NCBI GenBank assembly: GCA_029880855.1
Contig: JAOUNS010000018.1
Span: 1 to 64,000 of the forward strand
Length of the DNA stretch: 64,000 nucleotides
Direction: 5' to 3'
Origin: Gammaproteobacteria bacterium
GTDB lineage: Bacteria; Pseudomonadota; Gammaproteobacteria; UBA6429; Thiohalophilaceae
Shown: one piece after another, positions 36,694 to 46,582 of the stretch
Numbering within the stretch: the stretch's first letter is position 1
Layout of the letters: each line of letters starts with the position of its first letter
The notes under the pieces: model-generated
Databases searched by the model: none
The model's input: only the letters and a program-made list of their open reading frames with translations
What the model was told of the DNA's origin: nothing
Position numbers and translations under genes: made by a program

Positions 36694-38664
36694 TTATCGG
36701 CCCCTGCCGGCAGCGGATGTTTTCCCGTAATACTCACTCATCCGTTCACCAATATCATTGGTCAGTTGCAAACTGCGCAACAGAGCGGGAATATTCTCCT
36801 GCAAGTTAAGATTCAGGTTCACCGGTTGCCCCTTTTGCCAGCCCGGATTCCTGCCTGCCAGTTGCACATGCAGGACAAGATCACCGTTGGGTTTATAGTC
36901 GCTGCGCATCCCAAGGGTTTGATAGTGAAAATCCTTTAGAACCTTGATTAACATATCCACGCTCATATTGGATTTGGCCATTTCGGTAACACCGGGGTCA
37001 GGGCTGTAACGGATCACGCCGCCCGGCTTGCGGGCATCCAGTTTTCCATCTTCCACCACAAACGACTTTGCAGTAATGTCAACAGGTATCCAGCCATCCA
37101 GCAAACCATTACCGCTCAGTCCTTTTTGCTTTTCCAGCGCCATAATTTTTTCCAGTGCCAGTTTTTCCAGTTTCACCACGATCCGGTTCTTGTCACGCGC
37201 CGGATCAAACACAAATGGTTCAATCCGTATCTTGCCGCCCAGAATATCGGTCTGAAAATTCTTCAATCTGAACGTCGGGATCAATACATCGTCTTTGCTC
37301 TCCAGTGCAAACCCTGTATGCAGGTTTTCAATGGGAAACCCGACATCGATCATACCGACATATATCTGTGCATCCTTGCTTGTCTGTAAACCGCCGTTGC
37401 GATACACCAGCGCCAGCTCACCATTCACGCCGGCAATCGCAGTCTGCTTAAACCGGCCGCCCAGATTATCAAACAGGATGACGGTATGCGCGGCAAGGTC
37501 ATTGGCCCATTTAACCATACCTTCAACAGCCAATCGGCCGGCGGTAATATCAAACGGCAACGACCAATCATCAATGACCCGGCTTAATTTAAAGCCCTGC
37601 TCACTGAATCCTGCCTGAATCAGTTTAAAAGCGGCTTTGCCCTTGTTCGTATCCAGCCAGTGTTCCGCGTTGACATGTAACTTCACAGCCTGATTGGCCA
37701 CGGCCAGCTCAAAGTCTGTTTTTACCTTATGCGAATCAGCGGTAAACTTGCCGGTGAGATTGCCTTGTGGCAAGGATTGCTTGCCGAATTTGCCACCCGG
37801 TGTATTGAGGTTGATCTCCCCCGCTGCCGACCAGTCTTTGTCACCGAGCTGTAATCGCCATTGTCCCTGTAACTCGCCGCGCACACCGGCAGCCTGTTTG
37901 ATGCCGGGCAGGCTCTGGGACAAAACACGAATTAACGGTTGAAATCCCACTGCCAAATCACCGCTGAATGTTTGCAACTGTGTTGTTTGATCCTGGTTGC
38001 CGACGGGATAAATATTGAATGAGAGAATTTCAGACTTTGTCTCACCTTCCGCAAACACCAACAGCGAGGACTTGCCGCTGGTATCGGCATCCCAACTGTA
38101 ATTGATCTTCCCGCTCATTGCCGGGCCGATACCACTCCCCTGTAACTGAAACTGACCGGCCTGCAGGTTAATCGACAAGGTATGTGCATAATGCAGATCA
38201 CCGGACAAGTGCCCCTTGAACTGGAGTTTATCCAATCGCAAAACATTGACCGGTATTAAGCCCAGCCATTGCCCCGAGAGGATTATGGCCGGGTTGAAGC
38301 TTGATTCGGGGGGATTCGGGTCCGGCTTGCCCTGGATGTCAACTGACGGAATTCTCACTGCCGCCAGTCTGCCGGAGAGCAGTTCAACCAGGGAATATTC
38401 CAGTGTAATTTCGGGAATCTGATGATCAAACTGATTGCCGCCGGCAAACAGTGTCAGGTTGAAATTCCTGATCTGCATGGTATGCAGGCCCGGATATCCG
38501 ATCTCGAGCCGAACGCCGGCCATACCGGCAGACTCAAGTTGCTGCCTGACGATGACAGCCAGCAGACCGGGTAACACGGCATAGAAGGCCGTTAAAAAAA
38601 CCAACAGACCTGCAACCAGATAGATTATTCGTTTTTTTTGTATCACTTGCCGGGTATGCACCAA
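36694..38664 (-). CDS. ydbH: YdbH family AsmA-like intermembrane phospholipid transport protein
   Basis: A 656-residue protein with an N-terminal membrane anchor (IYLVAGLLVFLTAFYAVLPG) and a long periplasmic beta-rich repeat region. The end contains the conserved DGWIPVDITAKSFVVEDGKLDARKPGGVIRY-like block (key residues D, P and RKPGG) found at the C-terminus of YdbH/TamB/AsmA-like proteins. With YhdP and TamB, YdbH carries phospholipids to the outer membrane. It is shorter than E. coli YdbH (about 880). The start is TTG 38664 or GTG 38661 behind GGGGAA; ynbE and ydbL follow as an operon. Confidence 0.9.
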   Translation of the reverse strand: MVHTRQVIQKKRIIYLVAGLLVFLTAFYAVLPGLLAVIVRQQLESAGMAGVRLEIGYPGLHTMQIRNFNLTLFAGGNQFDHQIPEITLEYSLVELLSGRLAAVRIPSVDIQGKPDPNPPESSFNPAIILSGQWLGLIPVNVLRLDKLQFKGHLSGDLHYAHTLSINLQAGQFQLQGSGIGPAMSGKINYSWDADTSGKSSLLVFAEGETKSEILSFNIYPVGNQDQTTQLQTFSGDLAVGFQPLIRVLSQSLPGIKQAAGVRGELQGQWRLQLGDKDWSAAGEINLNTPGGKFGKQSLPQGNLTGKFTADSHKVKTDFELAVANQAVKLHVNAEHWLDTNKGKAAFKLIQAGFSEQGFKLSRVIDDWSLPFDITAGRLAVEGMVKWANDLAAHTVILFDNLGGRFKQTAIAGVNGELALVYRNGGLQTSKDAQIYVGMIDVGFPIENLHTGFALESKDDVLIPTFRLKNFQTDILGGKIRIEPFVFDPARDKNRIVVKLEKLALEKIMALEKQKGLSGNGLLDGWIPVDITAKSFVVEDGKLDARKPGGVIRYSPDPGVTEMAKSNMSVDMLIKVLKDFHYQTLGMRSDYKPNGDLVLHVQLAGRNPGWQKGQPVNLNLNLQENIPALLRSLQLTNDIGERMSEYYGKTSAAGRGR

Positions 38665-38735
38665 ACTTGTTCCCCGTTCAAGTGTAACCCAACTTGCCGG
38701 TTTCGCACATACCGACCGTGTTGCACCCGGAAATT

Positions 38736-38754
38736 AACCGGCCCAAAGCCGGTT
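38736..38754 (-). terminator. Weak hairpin terminator after msrA
   Basis: The arms AACCGGC (38736-38742) and GCCGGTT (38748-38754) enclose a 5-nt loop, just past the stop of the minus-strand msrA gene at 38757. On the transcript it is followed by AATTT, a short U-rich stretch. Confidence 0.6.
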
Positions 38755-38756
38755 GT

Positions 38757-39344
38757 TCAGTGCTTGTCGCGTTTGCCCCAGATCTGTTGCAAACGCTGGT
38801 CGCGACCGCAGCTTAAACGATAGAATTTGTAGCGCACCGGGTAGTTCTTGTAGTAATCCTGATGATAACTTTCACTGCCCTTGATTGGATAAAAAGTGCT
38901 CGCCGACAGGATGGGCGTAACAACCTTTTTCCCGGCAAACTGTTTTACCACCTTCTCTCTTGATGCCTCTGCCAGTTTGCGCTCGGTGTCATTGGCGACA
39001 AAAATGGCACTCAAATAGCTGTGGCCCTTGTCACAGAATTGGCCATAAGCATCAAACGGATCAATATTTTTCCAAAAATGATCCAGTAATTGTTGATAGC
39101 TCACCTTGTCTGGATCGTAGCTGACCTCGACGGCCTCATAGTGGCCGGTATGATCGCCGTTATAGGTGGGATTGGGCCGGCTGCCGCCGGTAAAGCCGGA
39201 AACGACATGACTGACACCGGGGAGTTTTTCAAAATCGGATTCCATACACCAGAAACAGCCCCCGGCAAATATCGCCTTGTCCGCCAGGACCGGAGTGGCG
39301 AAAAACAGCCCGCACGCGACAATCAACATACTCGCTTTATTCAT
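38757..39344 (-). CDS. msrA: Peptide methionine sulfoxide reductase MsrA, periplasmic form
   Basis: A 195-residue MsrA with a signal peptide (residues about 1-21, ending VLA-D). The active site is GGCFWC with catalytic C30. The family segments HTGHYEAVEVSYDP, SYLSAIF and YFYPIKGSESYHQDY are present. It reduces methionine-S-sulfoxide in exported proteins. The ATG at 39344 has GAGGAGG seven bases upstream and starts the signal peptide; an upstream frame to 39362 is not needed. Confidence 0.96.
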   Translation of the reverse strand: MNKASMLIVACGLFFATPVLADKAIFAGGCFWCMESDFEKLPGVSHVVSGFTGGSRPNPTYNGDHTGHYEAVEVSYDPDKVSYQQLLDHFWKNIDPFDAYGQFCDKGHSYLSAIFVANDTERKLAEASREKVVKQFAGKKVVTPILSASTFYPIKGSESYHQDYYKNYPVRYKFYRLSCGRDQRLQQIWGKRDKH

Positions 39345-39440
39345 CAGACACTGCCTCCTCAAAAAAGCATAGCCGCATCCTGAACAAACAAACGGGAGAA
39401 ATCATCACAAAAGCATCACAATTGTGCCCTGCCGCCGTGA

Positions 39441-40682
39441 TTACAAACCATGCTTTGTTGAGCGCTGCATATCGATCACATAGCTTTTCGACAATCTGTC
39501 ATGGATGAAACGTCCGCCAAGAAAAACATTGATGAGCATTGTAAAATAGCCCCCCAGCCCCGTCAGGCAGAAGCTGATGACCCGCCACAGACCGTGCGGA
39601 TAACTCATACGTTGCAGATCACTGTTAAACACCTTCAAGCCGAACAATCGTTTACCCGGTGTTGTCTGGAAACTTGAACATTCACCGATGAGAGACATCA
39701 AGGCGTAGATCAGTATCATATAAAAGCCAAAGTATTCCGAATTCGAAAACCGGTGATCATTCTGACTTTCTGTATAGACATTGAATAGACTCATCACGAC
39801 AATCACCAGGGTGAAATCCACCGTGATTGCAAAAAATCGTTTGATACTGCCGCCGTAGACAAGCTCAGGTGTTGATTGCGCCGTAATCGGCGGGGTTGAG
39901 GCCTCTCTGATCTTGTGCCCGCCGCGCAGTCCCTTGATGGCATCATTGACACTGACTTCCCTGACCTCATCGTCTTTCAACAAACGATCAAACAGCAACA
40001 CCCCATATTGGTCATGCACACTCTCCAGTACTTCTTCATCAAAGTACTGCCAGTTGAAAGTGTCCCATAGATACTTCAGTGCTTTGTGACTGATCCGATA
40101 ACTGCCGTGGTGTTCATATTCCAGCTCGTTATAGTATTTTGCCAGTCGATTAAACAATGCCAAACTGAATTGCCAGAAAAAATCATCATCCAGAAGATGC
40201 TCACTGACCAAAACCGATTCCCAACTTGCCGGACGATATCTGTCGTTACTGGTGATGATCTGTTCCACAATCTCCAGTAAGCGGGCCTTCTCCTGCTGTT
40301 GGATGTTGTCTTCGGCTGATTCTTCCGCAGTCCGGGGATATGTTTGTGGGTGTAATGGCGATTCTGCGTCCTCAGTATGATGATCGGCATGAAGAAAAGA
40401 CTCATCAAACTCAAACTCTGCAACATCGGATTCGTTGTCTTCAGTAGTTGCGCTCGCGTCCTCGTCGTTATCCTCTTCATCATCATAGTCCGGCTCGTCG
40501 AAATCATAGCCGGTCTCCGCCACAAACAGGGCTTTTTTGTAGGCGGCAAACAGCTCCTGAAACTCGGCGGGCTTTTCGTCCGGCCGAGTCTCGCGCAGCT
40601 TCTTTGCATAAGCACGTTTGACCGCCTTGATGTCATCCGTTTTCTCAATACCGAGGACTTTCCAGATGTGACTCAAAACCAC
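39441..40682 (-). CDS. J-domain/RDD membrane protein, partner of HscC
   Basis: A 413-residue protein. Residues 1-60 form a J-like domain (HIWKVLGIEKTDDIKAVKRAYAKKL); the usual HPD is RPD in TRPDEKPAEF, which is a feature of the HscC-associated DjlB/DjlC type. An acidic linker follows, then a helical middle part. Residues about 275-410 form an RDD domain with four membrane helices. It recruits Hsp70 to the membrane (inference). The start overlaps the hscC stop by 10 bp. The GTG at 40682 lacks room for a ribosome site; a TTG at 40676 has GAGGAG at better spacing. Confidence 0.9.
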   Translation of the reverse strand: MVLSHIWKVLGIEKTDDIKAVKRAYAKKLRETRPDEKPAEFQELFAAYKKALFVAETGYDFDEPDYDDEEDNDEDASATTEDNESDVAEFEFDESFLHADHHTEDAESPLHPQTYPRTAEESAEDNIQQQEKARLLEIVEQIITSNDRYRPASWESVLVSEHLLDDDFFWQFSLALFNRLAKYYNELEYEHHGSYRISHKALKYLWDTFNWQYFDEEVLESVHDQYGVLLFDRLLKDDEVREVSVNDAIKGLRGGHKIREASTPPITAQSTPELVYGGSIKRFFAITVDFTLVIVVMSLFNVYTESQNDHRFSNSEYFGFYMILIYALMSLIGECSSFQTTPGKRLFGLKVFNSDLQRMSYPHGLWRVISFCLTGLGGYFTMLINVFLGGRFIHDRLSKSYVIDMQRSTKHGL

Positions 40683-42361
40683 TCCTCGTTATCAAACTTT
40701 TTCAGAACCTCTTCCAGTTGTTGCCGGGCCTTTTTGATCTCCAGCTGGTTCTGGCGCTCCAGAATGGCATCAAATTCGGCCAGTACATGGGCGATATAGT
40801 CACGTTCTTCACCCAGCGACGTCTCATAGATACGCTCGCCCCGGGAGAGCAACATACGATTTTCTTCCTGATCACGGGGGTGGAATTTTAATGCCGACAA
40901 TTTTTTCAGTGAGGCGGCACGGGTTGCATCGTCCATGGCGCCGGCGGCATGCTCAATCACCTTATTCAGTTTCTTACCGGTGGACACGACTTTTACATCC
41001 ACTTCCAGCAGACCGTTCATGTCATAACTGTAACGAATATCAATGACCTCCTGACCCGCCGGCCCTTTCGGTACGGCGGCGGTGAGACTGCCGAGAAAGA
41101 CATTTTTCTCCACGCGGCGGTGTTCACCCTGATAGACATTGATGGCCACTTCAGTCTGGTTATCGTGCGCCGTCTGCACCGAGCGTACGATACTCACCGG
41201 CACCACGGTATTGCGTTCAATGATGGGCAGGAAGAATCCACCACCCGCACCCTCCGGTCCGTTTACTTCCGTACCCAGGGTGTAGGGGCAAACATCGGTC
41301 AACACCACTTCATCCAACCCCTTGTGCTTTTCGATCAGCCCGGCTTGAATGGCCGCGCCCATGGTGACCACCAGATCGGGGTCCAGGTTGCAGGAGGGAA
41401 AACGGCCGAATAATTTGGCGACGGCACTACGGAACAGTTTCATGCGGGTCGCGCCACCCACCAGGACAATATCATTAATTTGTGAGGGTGAGAGTCGCGC
41501 ATCACGGATGGCGGTTTCAATCGGACGTTTGGCGCGCAGCATCAGGGGCATGGCAACTTTGGTGAACCACTCTTCCGTCACCTTCCAGTTCACGATCTTG
41601 TCACCCAGCTCGAAACTGAGTTCATTTTCGGCACGCGCATCCATCTGGCGTTTGGCGCTCTCCAGTTTCATGTACATGGTTTGTAATTGCAATCTGGAGA
41701 GTGTTTCCTTGCGGATATTTTCGCTGCTGAGGATATTGTTGAGCATGGCATCGACAAAGTCCTCACCGCCGAGATAGTTATCTCCGGCACTGGCGTGGAC
41801 TTCCATCACACCGTCAAAAAATTCCAGGATGGAGACGTCGAAGGTGCCGCCCCCCATATCGAGGATCAGGAAAGTGCCCTCGTTTTTCTCATGCAGGCCG
41901 TAGGCGATGGCCGCTGCGGTGGGTTCATTGATCAAACGCTCCACCTTGAGGCCCGCCAGCTCACCGGCCAGCTTGGTGGCCAGCCGCTGGTTGTCATTGA
42001 AATAGGCGGGTACGCTGATCACGGCACGCGATACAGGCTCCCCCAGATACGTCTCGGCGTCTTCCTTGAGGGAACGCAAGACCAGGGAAGAGAGTTCGGT
42101 GGCCGTATAACTGCCGGAACCGATTTCAATCTTGTGGTCGGTGCCCATCAAACGCTTGAAGACCGCCACGGTCTTGTCGCTGTGGCTGATCAGGCGTTCT
42201 TTTGCGATACGCCCGACACTGATCTTGCCACTGTCGTCATAACCCACCACCGAGGGGGTCAGAAAGTCGCCCAGCCGATTGGGGATCAACTTTACCCCCT
42301 CATCGGTCCATACCCCACACGCACTGTTGGTGGTGCCAAGGTCAATACCTATTACTGTCAT
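40673..42361 (-). CDS. hscC: HscC-type Hsp70 chaperone
   Basis: A 562-residue DnaK-like protein, close to the 556 residues of E. coli HscC. ATPase motifs are IGIDLGTTNSACGVW, VPAYFNDNQRLATK, EPTAAAIAYG and ILDMGGGTFDVS; the C-terminal part has a shortened substrate-binding region. HscC is the most divergent Hsp70 of enterobacteria, with a J-partner of the DjlB/DjlC type. Here that partner is the next gene downstream, overlapping by 10 bp. The ATG at 42361 is preceded by GAAAGG; the frame is open to 42427. Confidence 0.96.
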   Translation of the reverse strand: MTVIGIDLGTTNSACGVWTDEGVKLIPNRLGDFLTPSVVGYDDSGKISVGRIAKERLISHSDKTVAVFKRLMGTDHKIEIGSGSYTATELSSLVLRSLKEDAETYLGEPVSRAVISVPAYFNDNQRLATKLAGELAGLKVERLINEPTAAAIAYGLHEKNEGTFLILDMGGGTFDVSILEFFDGVMEVHASAGDNYLGGEDFVDAMLNNILSSENIRKETLSRLQLQTMYMKLESAKRQMDARAENELSFELGDKIVNWKVTEEWFTKVAMPLMLRAKRPIETAIRDARLSPSQINDIVLVGGATRMKLFRSAVAKLFGRFPSCNLDPDLVVTMGAAIQAGLIEKHKGLDEVVLTDVCPYTLGTEVNGPEGAGGGFFLPIIERNTVVPVSIVRSVQTAHDNQTEVAINVYQGEHRRVEKNVFLGSLTAAVPKGPAGQEVIDIRYSYDMNGLLEVDVKVVSTGKKLNKVIEHAAGAMDDATRAASLKKLSALKFHPRDQEENRMLLSRGERIYETSLGEERDYIAHVLAEFDAILERQNQLEIKKARQQLEEVLKKFDNEEWF

Positions 42362-42515
42362 GCCTTTCTTCCAGTCCTGTATTTTGTCCTGCCCGCAAAC
42401 CCCGGCAACACAGCCGGATGTTGTCACTCCAGAGAAAATAACTTATATCGTTAATGGTTTCTGTTGTAAATCGGTTATCCCCACACCGCCCCCGACTTTT
42501 TCCCCATGACCGCAG

Positions 42516-43502
42516 TCACCGGGTGGAGCGACAACCCGACACACACTTGCCCCGTCCGTCGAATGCCATGGTCACACCGCTCAGGGGCAGGTAAACCGGG
42601 ACACGGCAGGCCCTGACGAAGGTTTCAGACCGCGTACCGGGCAAGAGCTTGCCGTTTTGTGTCGCTGCTTCATTTGCATGAGATGCGATGACTGAGCGGG
42701 GTTTAATCAGTTCATTGACCACCCAGGCGGCCTCTTTCGGCCCGGTGGTATAGGTGTCGCCGATATTCATCACCGCCAGCTTTGCCTTGTAGAACCGCCC
42801 CACCACTTTGTCCTGCTCCGCCGTGATGCCCGTATCGCCGGAGAGATAGACCACCAGACCGTTGCTGAAGGTCAGTACAAAGCCGGTGGGAGGACCGGCA
42901 TAGGCAGTCAAACCGGATTCTTTCAGCATCTTGCCCAAGGGCCCGTCCAGCATCTCGCCATCGATCCCGTTGGAATGGACCGCCGGTACCGTGGTGATAG
43001 TGACACCACCCAGTTTCAGGGACCCGCCAAAGCGCACCAGTTGTGATTTTTTCGGATCGCCGCCCAGTGCCTTGAGTTTGGCGGCAAAGAATTTCGGCAT
43101 TTCGCTGCCGGAGATGACCTTCGCCTGTTTGGCCAGGGCGATGTTCACTGTATTGGTATTGGGCAGGGCCTTGACCGGTGTCTCGGGTTTCGCACAGGTG
43201 CCGGCATTGGGTTTGGCGATATGAACATTCCCGACGTGATCGCCATGCATGTGACTGACCAGGATGGCATCGATACGTCCCAGACGCGGGTCATTCGGTC
43301 CCGCCACGGTACGACCGGCATCGTACAGAATACGTGTCCCGTCAGGGTCTTCCAGGATCAGGGCGCGGTCCCGTTCGCAAAACTCATCGGCGTGACTGCC
43401 CAGCGGAATGATTTTTACGACAGTCTGGCCGGCGGCATAAGCCGGCAGTGATAAAAAACAGGTGATGACAGCAATAAACAGACCTTGAAACTTGCCGGAC
43501 AT
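42516..43502 (-). CDS. Secreted metallo-beta-lactamase-fold hydrolase
   Basis: A 328-residue protein with a signal peptide (LFIAVITCFLSLPAYAAG). The zinc motif HxHxDH is HMHGDHVGN; further conserved residues are in GGVTITTVPAVHSNGI and VVYLSGDTGI. It belongs to a broad MBL family that includes UlaG-like and lactonase-like enzymes; the substrate is unknown. The ATG at 43502 has GAGGAAATCACC upstream. A C-terminal pair CRVPV / CVSGC may form disulfides. Confidence 0.9.
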   Translation of the reverse strand: MSGKFQGLFIAVITCFLSLPAYAAGQTVVKIIPLGSHADEFCERDRALILEDPDGTRILYDAGRTVAGPNDPRLGRIDAILVSHMHGDHVGNVHIAKPNAGTCAKPETPVKALPNTNTVNIALAKQAKVISGSEMPKFFAAKLKALGGDPKKSQLVRFGGSLKLGGVTITTVPAVHSNGIDGEMLDGPLGKMLKESGLTAYAGPPTGFVLTFSNGLVVYLSGDTGITAEQDKVVGRFYKAKLAVMNIGDTYTTGPKEAAWVVNELIKPRSVIASHANEAATQNGKLLPGTRSETFVRACRVPVYLPLSGVTMAFDGRGKCVSGCRSTR

Positions 43503-43687
43503 GGTGATTTCCTCCGTCAATGGCGTGCGGCGCCGGATTCTACCGCACAGCTTAGCCGTGATTATCGAACCTGGACAGAAAAATTGTCGAGCGGATTTCA
43601 CGTTCTTGCCCGCCACTATTTCACCACGTTCAATCTGGATATATGATGGGACTCCACGACTGATTAATTAGCACCGGGGAATTGCTT

Positions 43688-44338
43688 ATGCGATCACTGC
43701 GCCATCCGACCCTGCCTGTCTTGCTGCTGTTTTTATCTGCCTGCAGTGTCTTTGAGGATATGGGCCATATCTGTATCCATGACAATATCGTCTTGCAAAG
43801 TGAATGTCTGAAGCGCAACCGTGAACTCATGCAGGAACGTGAGGCAAGGCGTGACGCTCGTGCCGAAGAAGAACGTATGGCCAAAGAAAATGCCGAACAG
43901 GCCGCCCTCACCAAACAAATCATGGAAGAGTATTATCGAAAACAGGCCGCCGCCAGAACCGCCGCCATTCCACCGGTTAAACAACGCGATACCCGGCGCT
44001 ACACCTTGCAGGATTGGCAAAAGGCGATTCGACAGGATTTGCCGGATCACAGCCCGTTATACATCGCGGTGAACTGGGGCCAAAAAAACGCGCTGGCCAT
44101 GCAATACGGCAAGACACCGCCCGGCTTCAAAGGTCATCGACTGATCATACTGCTCGCCTATACCAAACAATCCGCCATCGTCAGGCGATTTGCCGACTGC
44201 CGGTGCGAACATTGTCTCCATGATCAGGAGTCCGGGATAATCGCCGACCTGTTCTATGATATGAACAGCGAGTTGATTCTGAACAAAAGCAAAGTGGTCA
44301 ACACAACACAACCGTTCTGCGGCAATAAAAAACCATAA
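43688..44338 (+). CDS. Lipoprotein of unknown function
   Basis: A 216-residue protein with a lipoprotein signal ending LSAC and a very charged, helical N-terminal half (RELMQEREARRDARAEEERMAKEN spans several heptads; key residues E and R). The C-terminal half contains CRCEHCLHD, a cysteine pair motif that may bind metal, and a beta segment LIILLAYTKQ. No known family is recognised. The ATG at 43688 is preceded by GGGGA at eight bases; a TTG at 43682 is weaker. Confidence 0.8.
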   Translation: MRSLRHPTLPVLLLFLSACSVFEDMGHICIHDNIVLQSECLKRNRELMQEREARRDARAEEERMAKENAEQAALTKQIMEEYYRKQAAARTAAIPPVKQRDTRRYTLQDWQKAIRQDLPDHSPLYIAVNWGQKNALAMQYGKTPPGFKGHRLIILLAYTKQSAIVRRFADCRCEHCLHDQESGIIADLFYDMNSELILNKSKVVNTTQPFCGNKKP

Positions 44339-44411
44339 GAGAAACGCAGGCAATCATATTGATTGTGTTGCATGCGTCCGGGATAACCGGTGTTATTTTT
44401 GTATCAGCCCC

Positions 44412-44879
44412 TTAAGCCAGGGCCTGTACTTTTTGCAACATTTCCTCTGCATGCCCTTCAGCGGTCACGCCATACATCACTTCCGCCAACTGTCCCGCCT
44501 TGTTGATCAAAAAGGTCGAGCGAACAATGCCCATTTTTTTTACACCGTTCTTTTCTTTCTCTTGCCAGACGCCGTAGGCTTCACACAACACGCCGTCGGT
44601 ATCGGCCAGCAGATCCACCTGTAAGCCGAACTTGTCAATAAAGGCCTGATGGCTGGCACAGGAATCCTTGCTCACCCCCAGCACAACGGTATCGTGTTTG
44701 GCAAACTGAACGGCCAGCGCAGTAAACTGATTGGCTTCAATCGTACAACCGGGCGTATCGTCTTTTGGATAAAAATACAACACCACATTTTGCTTGCCGT
44801 GATAATCTGACAGATTAACCATGACGTTGTGCTGGTTGGGTGAACTGAATGCAGGTGCAGTCTGATTTTTGGCAAGCAT
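44412..44879 (-). CDS. bcp: Thiol peroxidase Bcp (peroxiredoxin)
   Basis: A 155-residue Bcp/PrxQ-type peroxiredoxin. The peroxidatic cysteine is C45 in DDTPGCTIEA; C74 in VSKDSCASHQ is a candidate resolving residue. It detoxifies hydrogen peroxide and organic peroxides using thioredoxin. The start at 44879 is chosen by the family N-terminus (APAFSSPNQH); the frame is open to 44912. Confidence 0.96.
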   Translation of the reverse strand: MLAKNQTAPAFSSPNQHNVMVNLSDYHGKQNVVLYFYPKDDTPGCTIEANQFTALAVQFAKHDTVVLGVSKDSCASHQAFIDKFGLQVDLLADTDGVLCEAYGVWQEKEKNGVKKMGIVRSTFLINKAGQLAEVMYGVTAEGHAEEMLQKVQALA

Positions 44880-44992
44880 GATTTGGTTTCCGGTTTGGCG
44901 ATTTAGGTGCAAAGAGAATAGCGCAGCCTATATCAGGAAACAATCACACGATATATCAGTGAATTAATGAACAGCCCTTCTTTCCGGATTGT

Positions 44993-46069
44993 TTAGACCG
45001 GACAGGGATACTTGCCCTTGCCCCACAGGTAAAGTGCATAGGAAACCGACGTGGAGAGACACTCCGCATCACTGGAGTTATTGTTGGCTGCGATATCATT
45101 TAAATAGCGCGACAAAGCCTCTTCCAGTTCATCTGTCATGGGTGCGTCACTGGCGCCGGCCATGTCCAGCAAGGCATTTAATATATGAAATTCCCGATTA
45201 TACGGGCCATGCAGTTCAAACTCAGGCGTGCCATATTCATAGGCTTTGACCTTCGGTCCCAGTCGATCAAACGTGGCGGCGATCACGGCATCGGAATAGG
45301 GTCGAAGTTTAATCAGCCGTGACTCGGCATCCAGCAAAATATCAAAACGACTGCCGGCGGTATACTGATCCAGATCGGTATGGTGTTGAATAATGTATTC
45401 CACCAGTTTCTCCGCCTGTTCCACCGGCGGCAGGGCGATGATCTCGGGATCAATGCTGCGTTCCGAACGCCGTTCGATATAGGGGAACATCTTTTCTACA
45501 TCCTGCGTGATGGTGCGACGCAGCAAGGCCATTTGTTCCTCCCAGTCCAGCTCCAGGTTAAGGACAAAGGCGCAGAAGTCTGCGGTTTTGTTCAGACCGG
45601 AAAAATCCAGCGACAAAATCACATCTACCGCAATATCCTGTAATCTGGCGGGCATGCCATACATCAACGCCTCGACAGCGTTTTTTAATGCCTGGTCATC
45701 AGTCGTAATCGATAATTGATACAACTCACCGGAGATGGAAGAAAGACTTTCTTCATAGGGGCGGCAATCGGCTTCCATTTCATAACCGATATTGGAATAA
45801 CGCAGACCGTGCATGGTAAGTTCACAGGGATCAATATCGTCCGAATTGCCATAACCGTTTTGCCAGCCCTGTTCGGTATTGATACTCAGTAAAAACTGGT
45901 TGGAGTTGGCGTATACACTAATCAGAAAACAATACACATCCTGATTGGCTGTGGACTGCATTTCGATAAAATTGTTTATCAATGACCGGCATTGTTCCGC
46001 AAGGTGAATTTTAAACCCCTCGGCGACAATATTTATACATTCTTCAAAACGCCTTATTACCGAATCCAT
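44993..46069 (-). CDS. Hypothetical cytoplasmic protein
   Basis: A 358-residue protein with mostly helical composition and no signal peptide. It has scattered cysteines and a repeated pattern of acidic and aromatic residues, such as LELDWEEQMALLRRTI and DLDQYTAGSRFDILLDAESRLIKLRP. No known domain is recognised. The ATG at 46069 follows CAGG; the open frame reaches 46090 with a TTG. It stands alone, convergent with the bcp region. Confidence 0.75.
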   Translation of the reverse strand: MDSVIRRFEECINIVAEGFKIHLAEQCRSLINNFIEMQSTANQDVYCFLISVYANSNQFLLSINTEQGWQNGYGNSDDIDPCELTMHGLRYSNIGYEMEADCRPYEESLSSISGELYQLSITTDDQALKNAVEALMYGMPARLQDIAVDVILSLDFSGLNKTADFCAFVLNLELDWEEQMALLRRTITQDVEKMFPYIERRSERSIDPEIIALPPVEQAEKLVEYIIQHHTDLDQYTAGSRFDILLDAESRLIKLRPYSDAVIAATFDRLGPKVKAYEYGTPEFELHGPYNREFHILNALLDMAGASDAPMTDELEEALSRYLNDIAANNNSSDAECLSTSVSYALYLWGKGKYPCPV

Positions 46070-46582
46070 AACAACCTGATACTTAATCAACCGAACACTT
46101 TACCGGGGGTGTATCCCCCGCCCCACACGCAGTGATTTTACCCCAATCCGCCGGGTACCGAAACCATACTCCTGCCACAGTATGGCGATCTTGCCTTGCA
46201 CATTACCCGCTCAACCAAGCGAATGCACAGCAACACGGTCCGTTAAAACTCCCCGGCGAGAGGAACACCCTATCCGGCACCGGCATCTCACGAACCTTCA
46301 CATAAGCAATTGCGCCTTGTCTGCCAGACCAGGTCTCGACGGTATCCAGACGCGGTCCATTCTCACTTTGTGTTCGATCACTCAGCAATCCGATCCGGTA
46401 AGGCGAGCGCTGCGTCCATGGTCCCGGCATGCCGTCGGACAGATGGTTGGGTATTCGGCATGTTTTTGCTGATTAGCGGTGTTTGTCCGGCAATTTGACG
46501 CGTATGTACAGTATTCATTGGGTTGCATGCCAGTAAACTTCCACTTACATTTAAATACTGAAATCACAATAAGGTCACCGGC
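46070..46582. other. Intergenic region without a convincing gene
   Basis: About 510 bp between divergent genes. It has short frames on both strands (for example near 46182-46472) without ribosome binding sites or conserved motifs. No tRNA, hairpin terminator or repeat was recognised. Confidence 0.4.

Noticed and set aside
41687-42454. 255-codon plus-strand frame over hscC
   Set aside because: It is a shadow of the Hsp70 reading frame; the minus-strand product has all chaperone motifs.
44993-46069. Unknown 358-residue protein as a defence or toxin gene
   Set aside because: No partner gene or motif supports such a role, so it stays hypothetical.
46182-46472. 96-codon frame in the intergenic region
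   Set aside because: No ribosome site or motif, and another frame overlaps it on the opposite strand.
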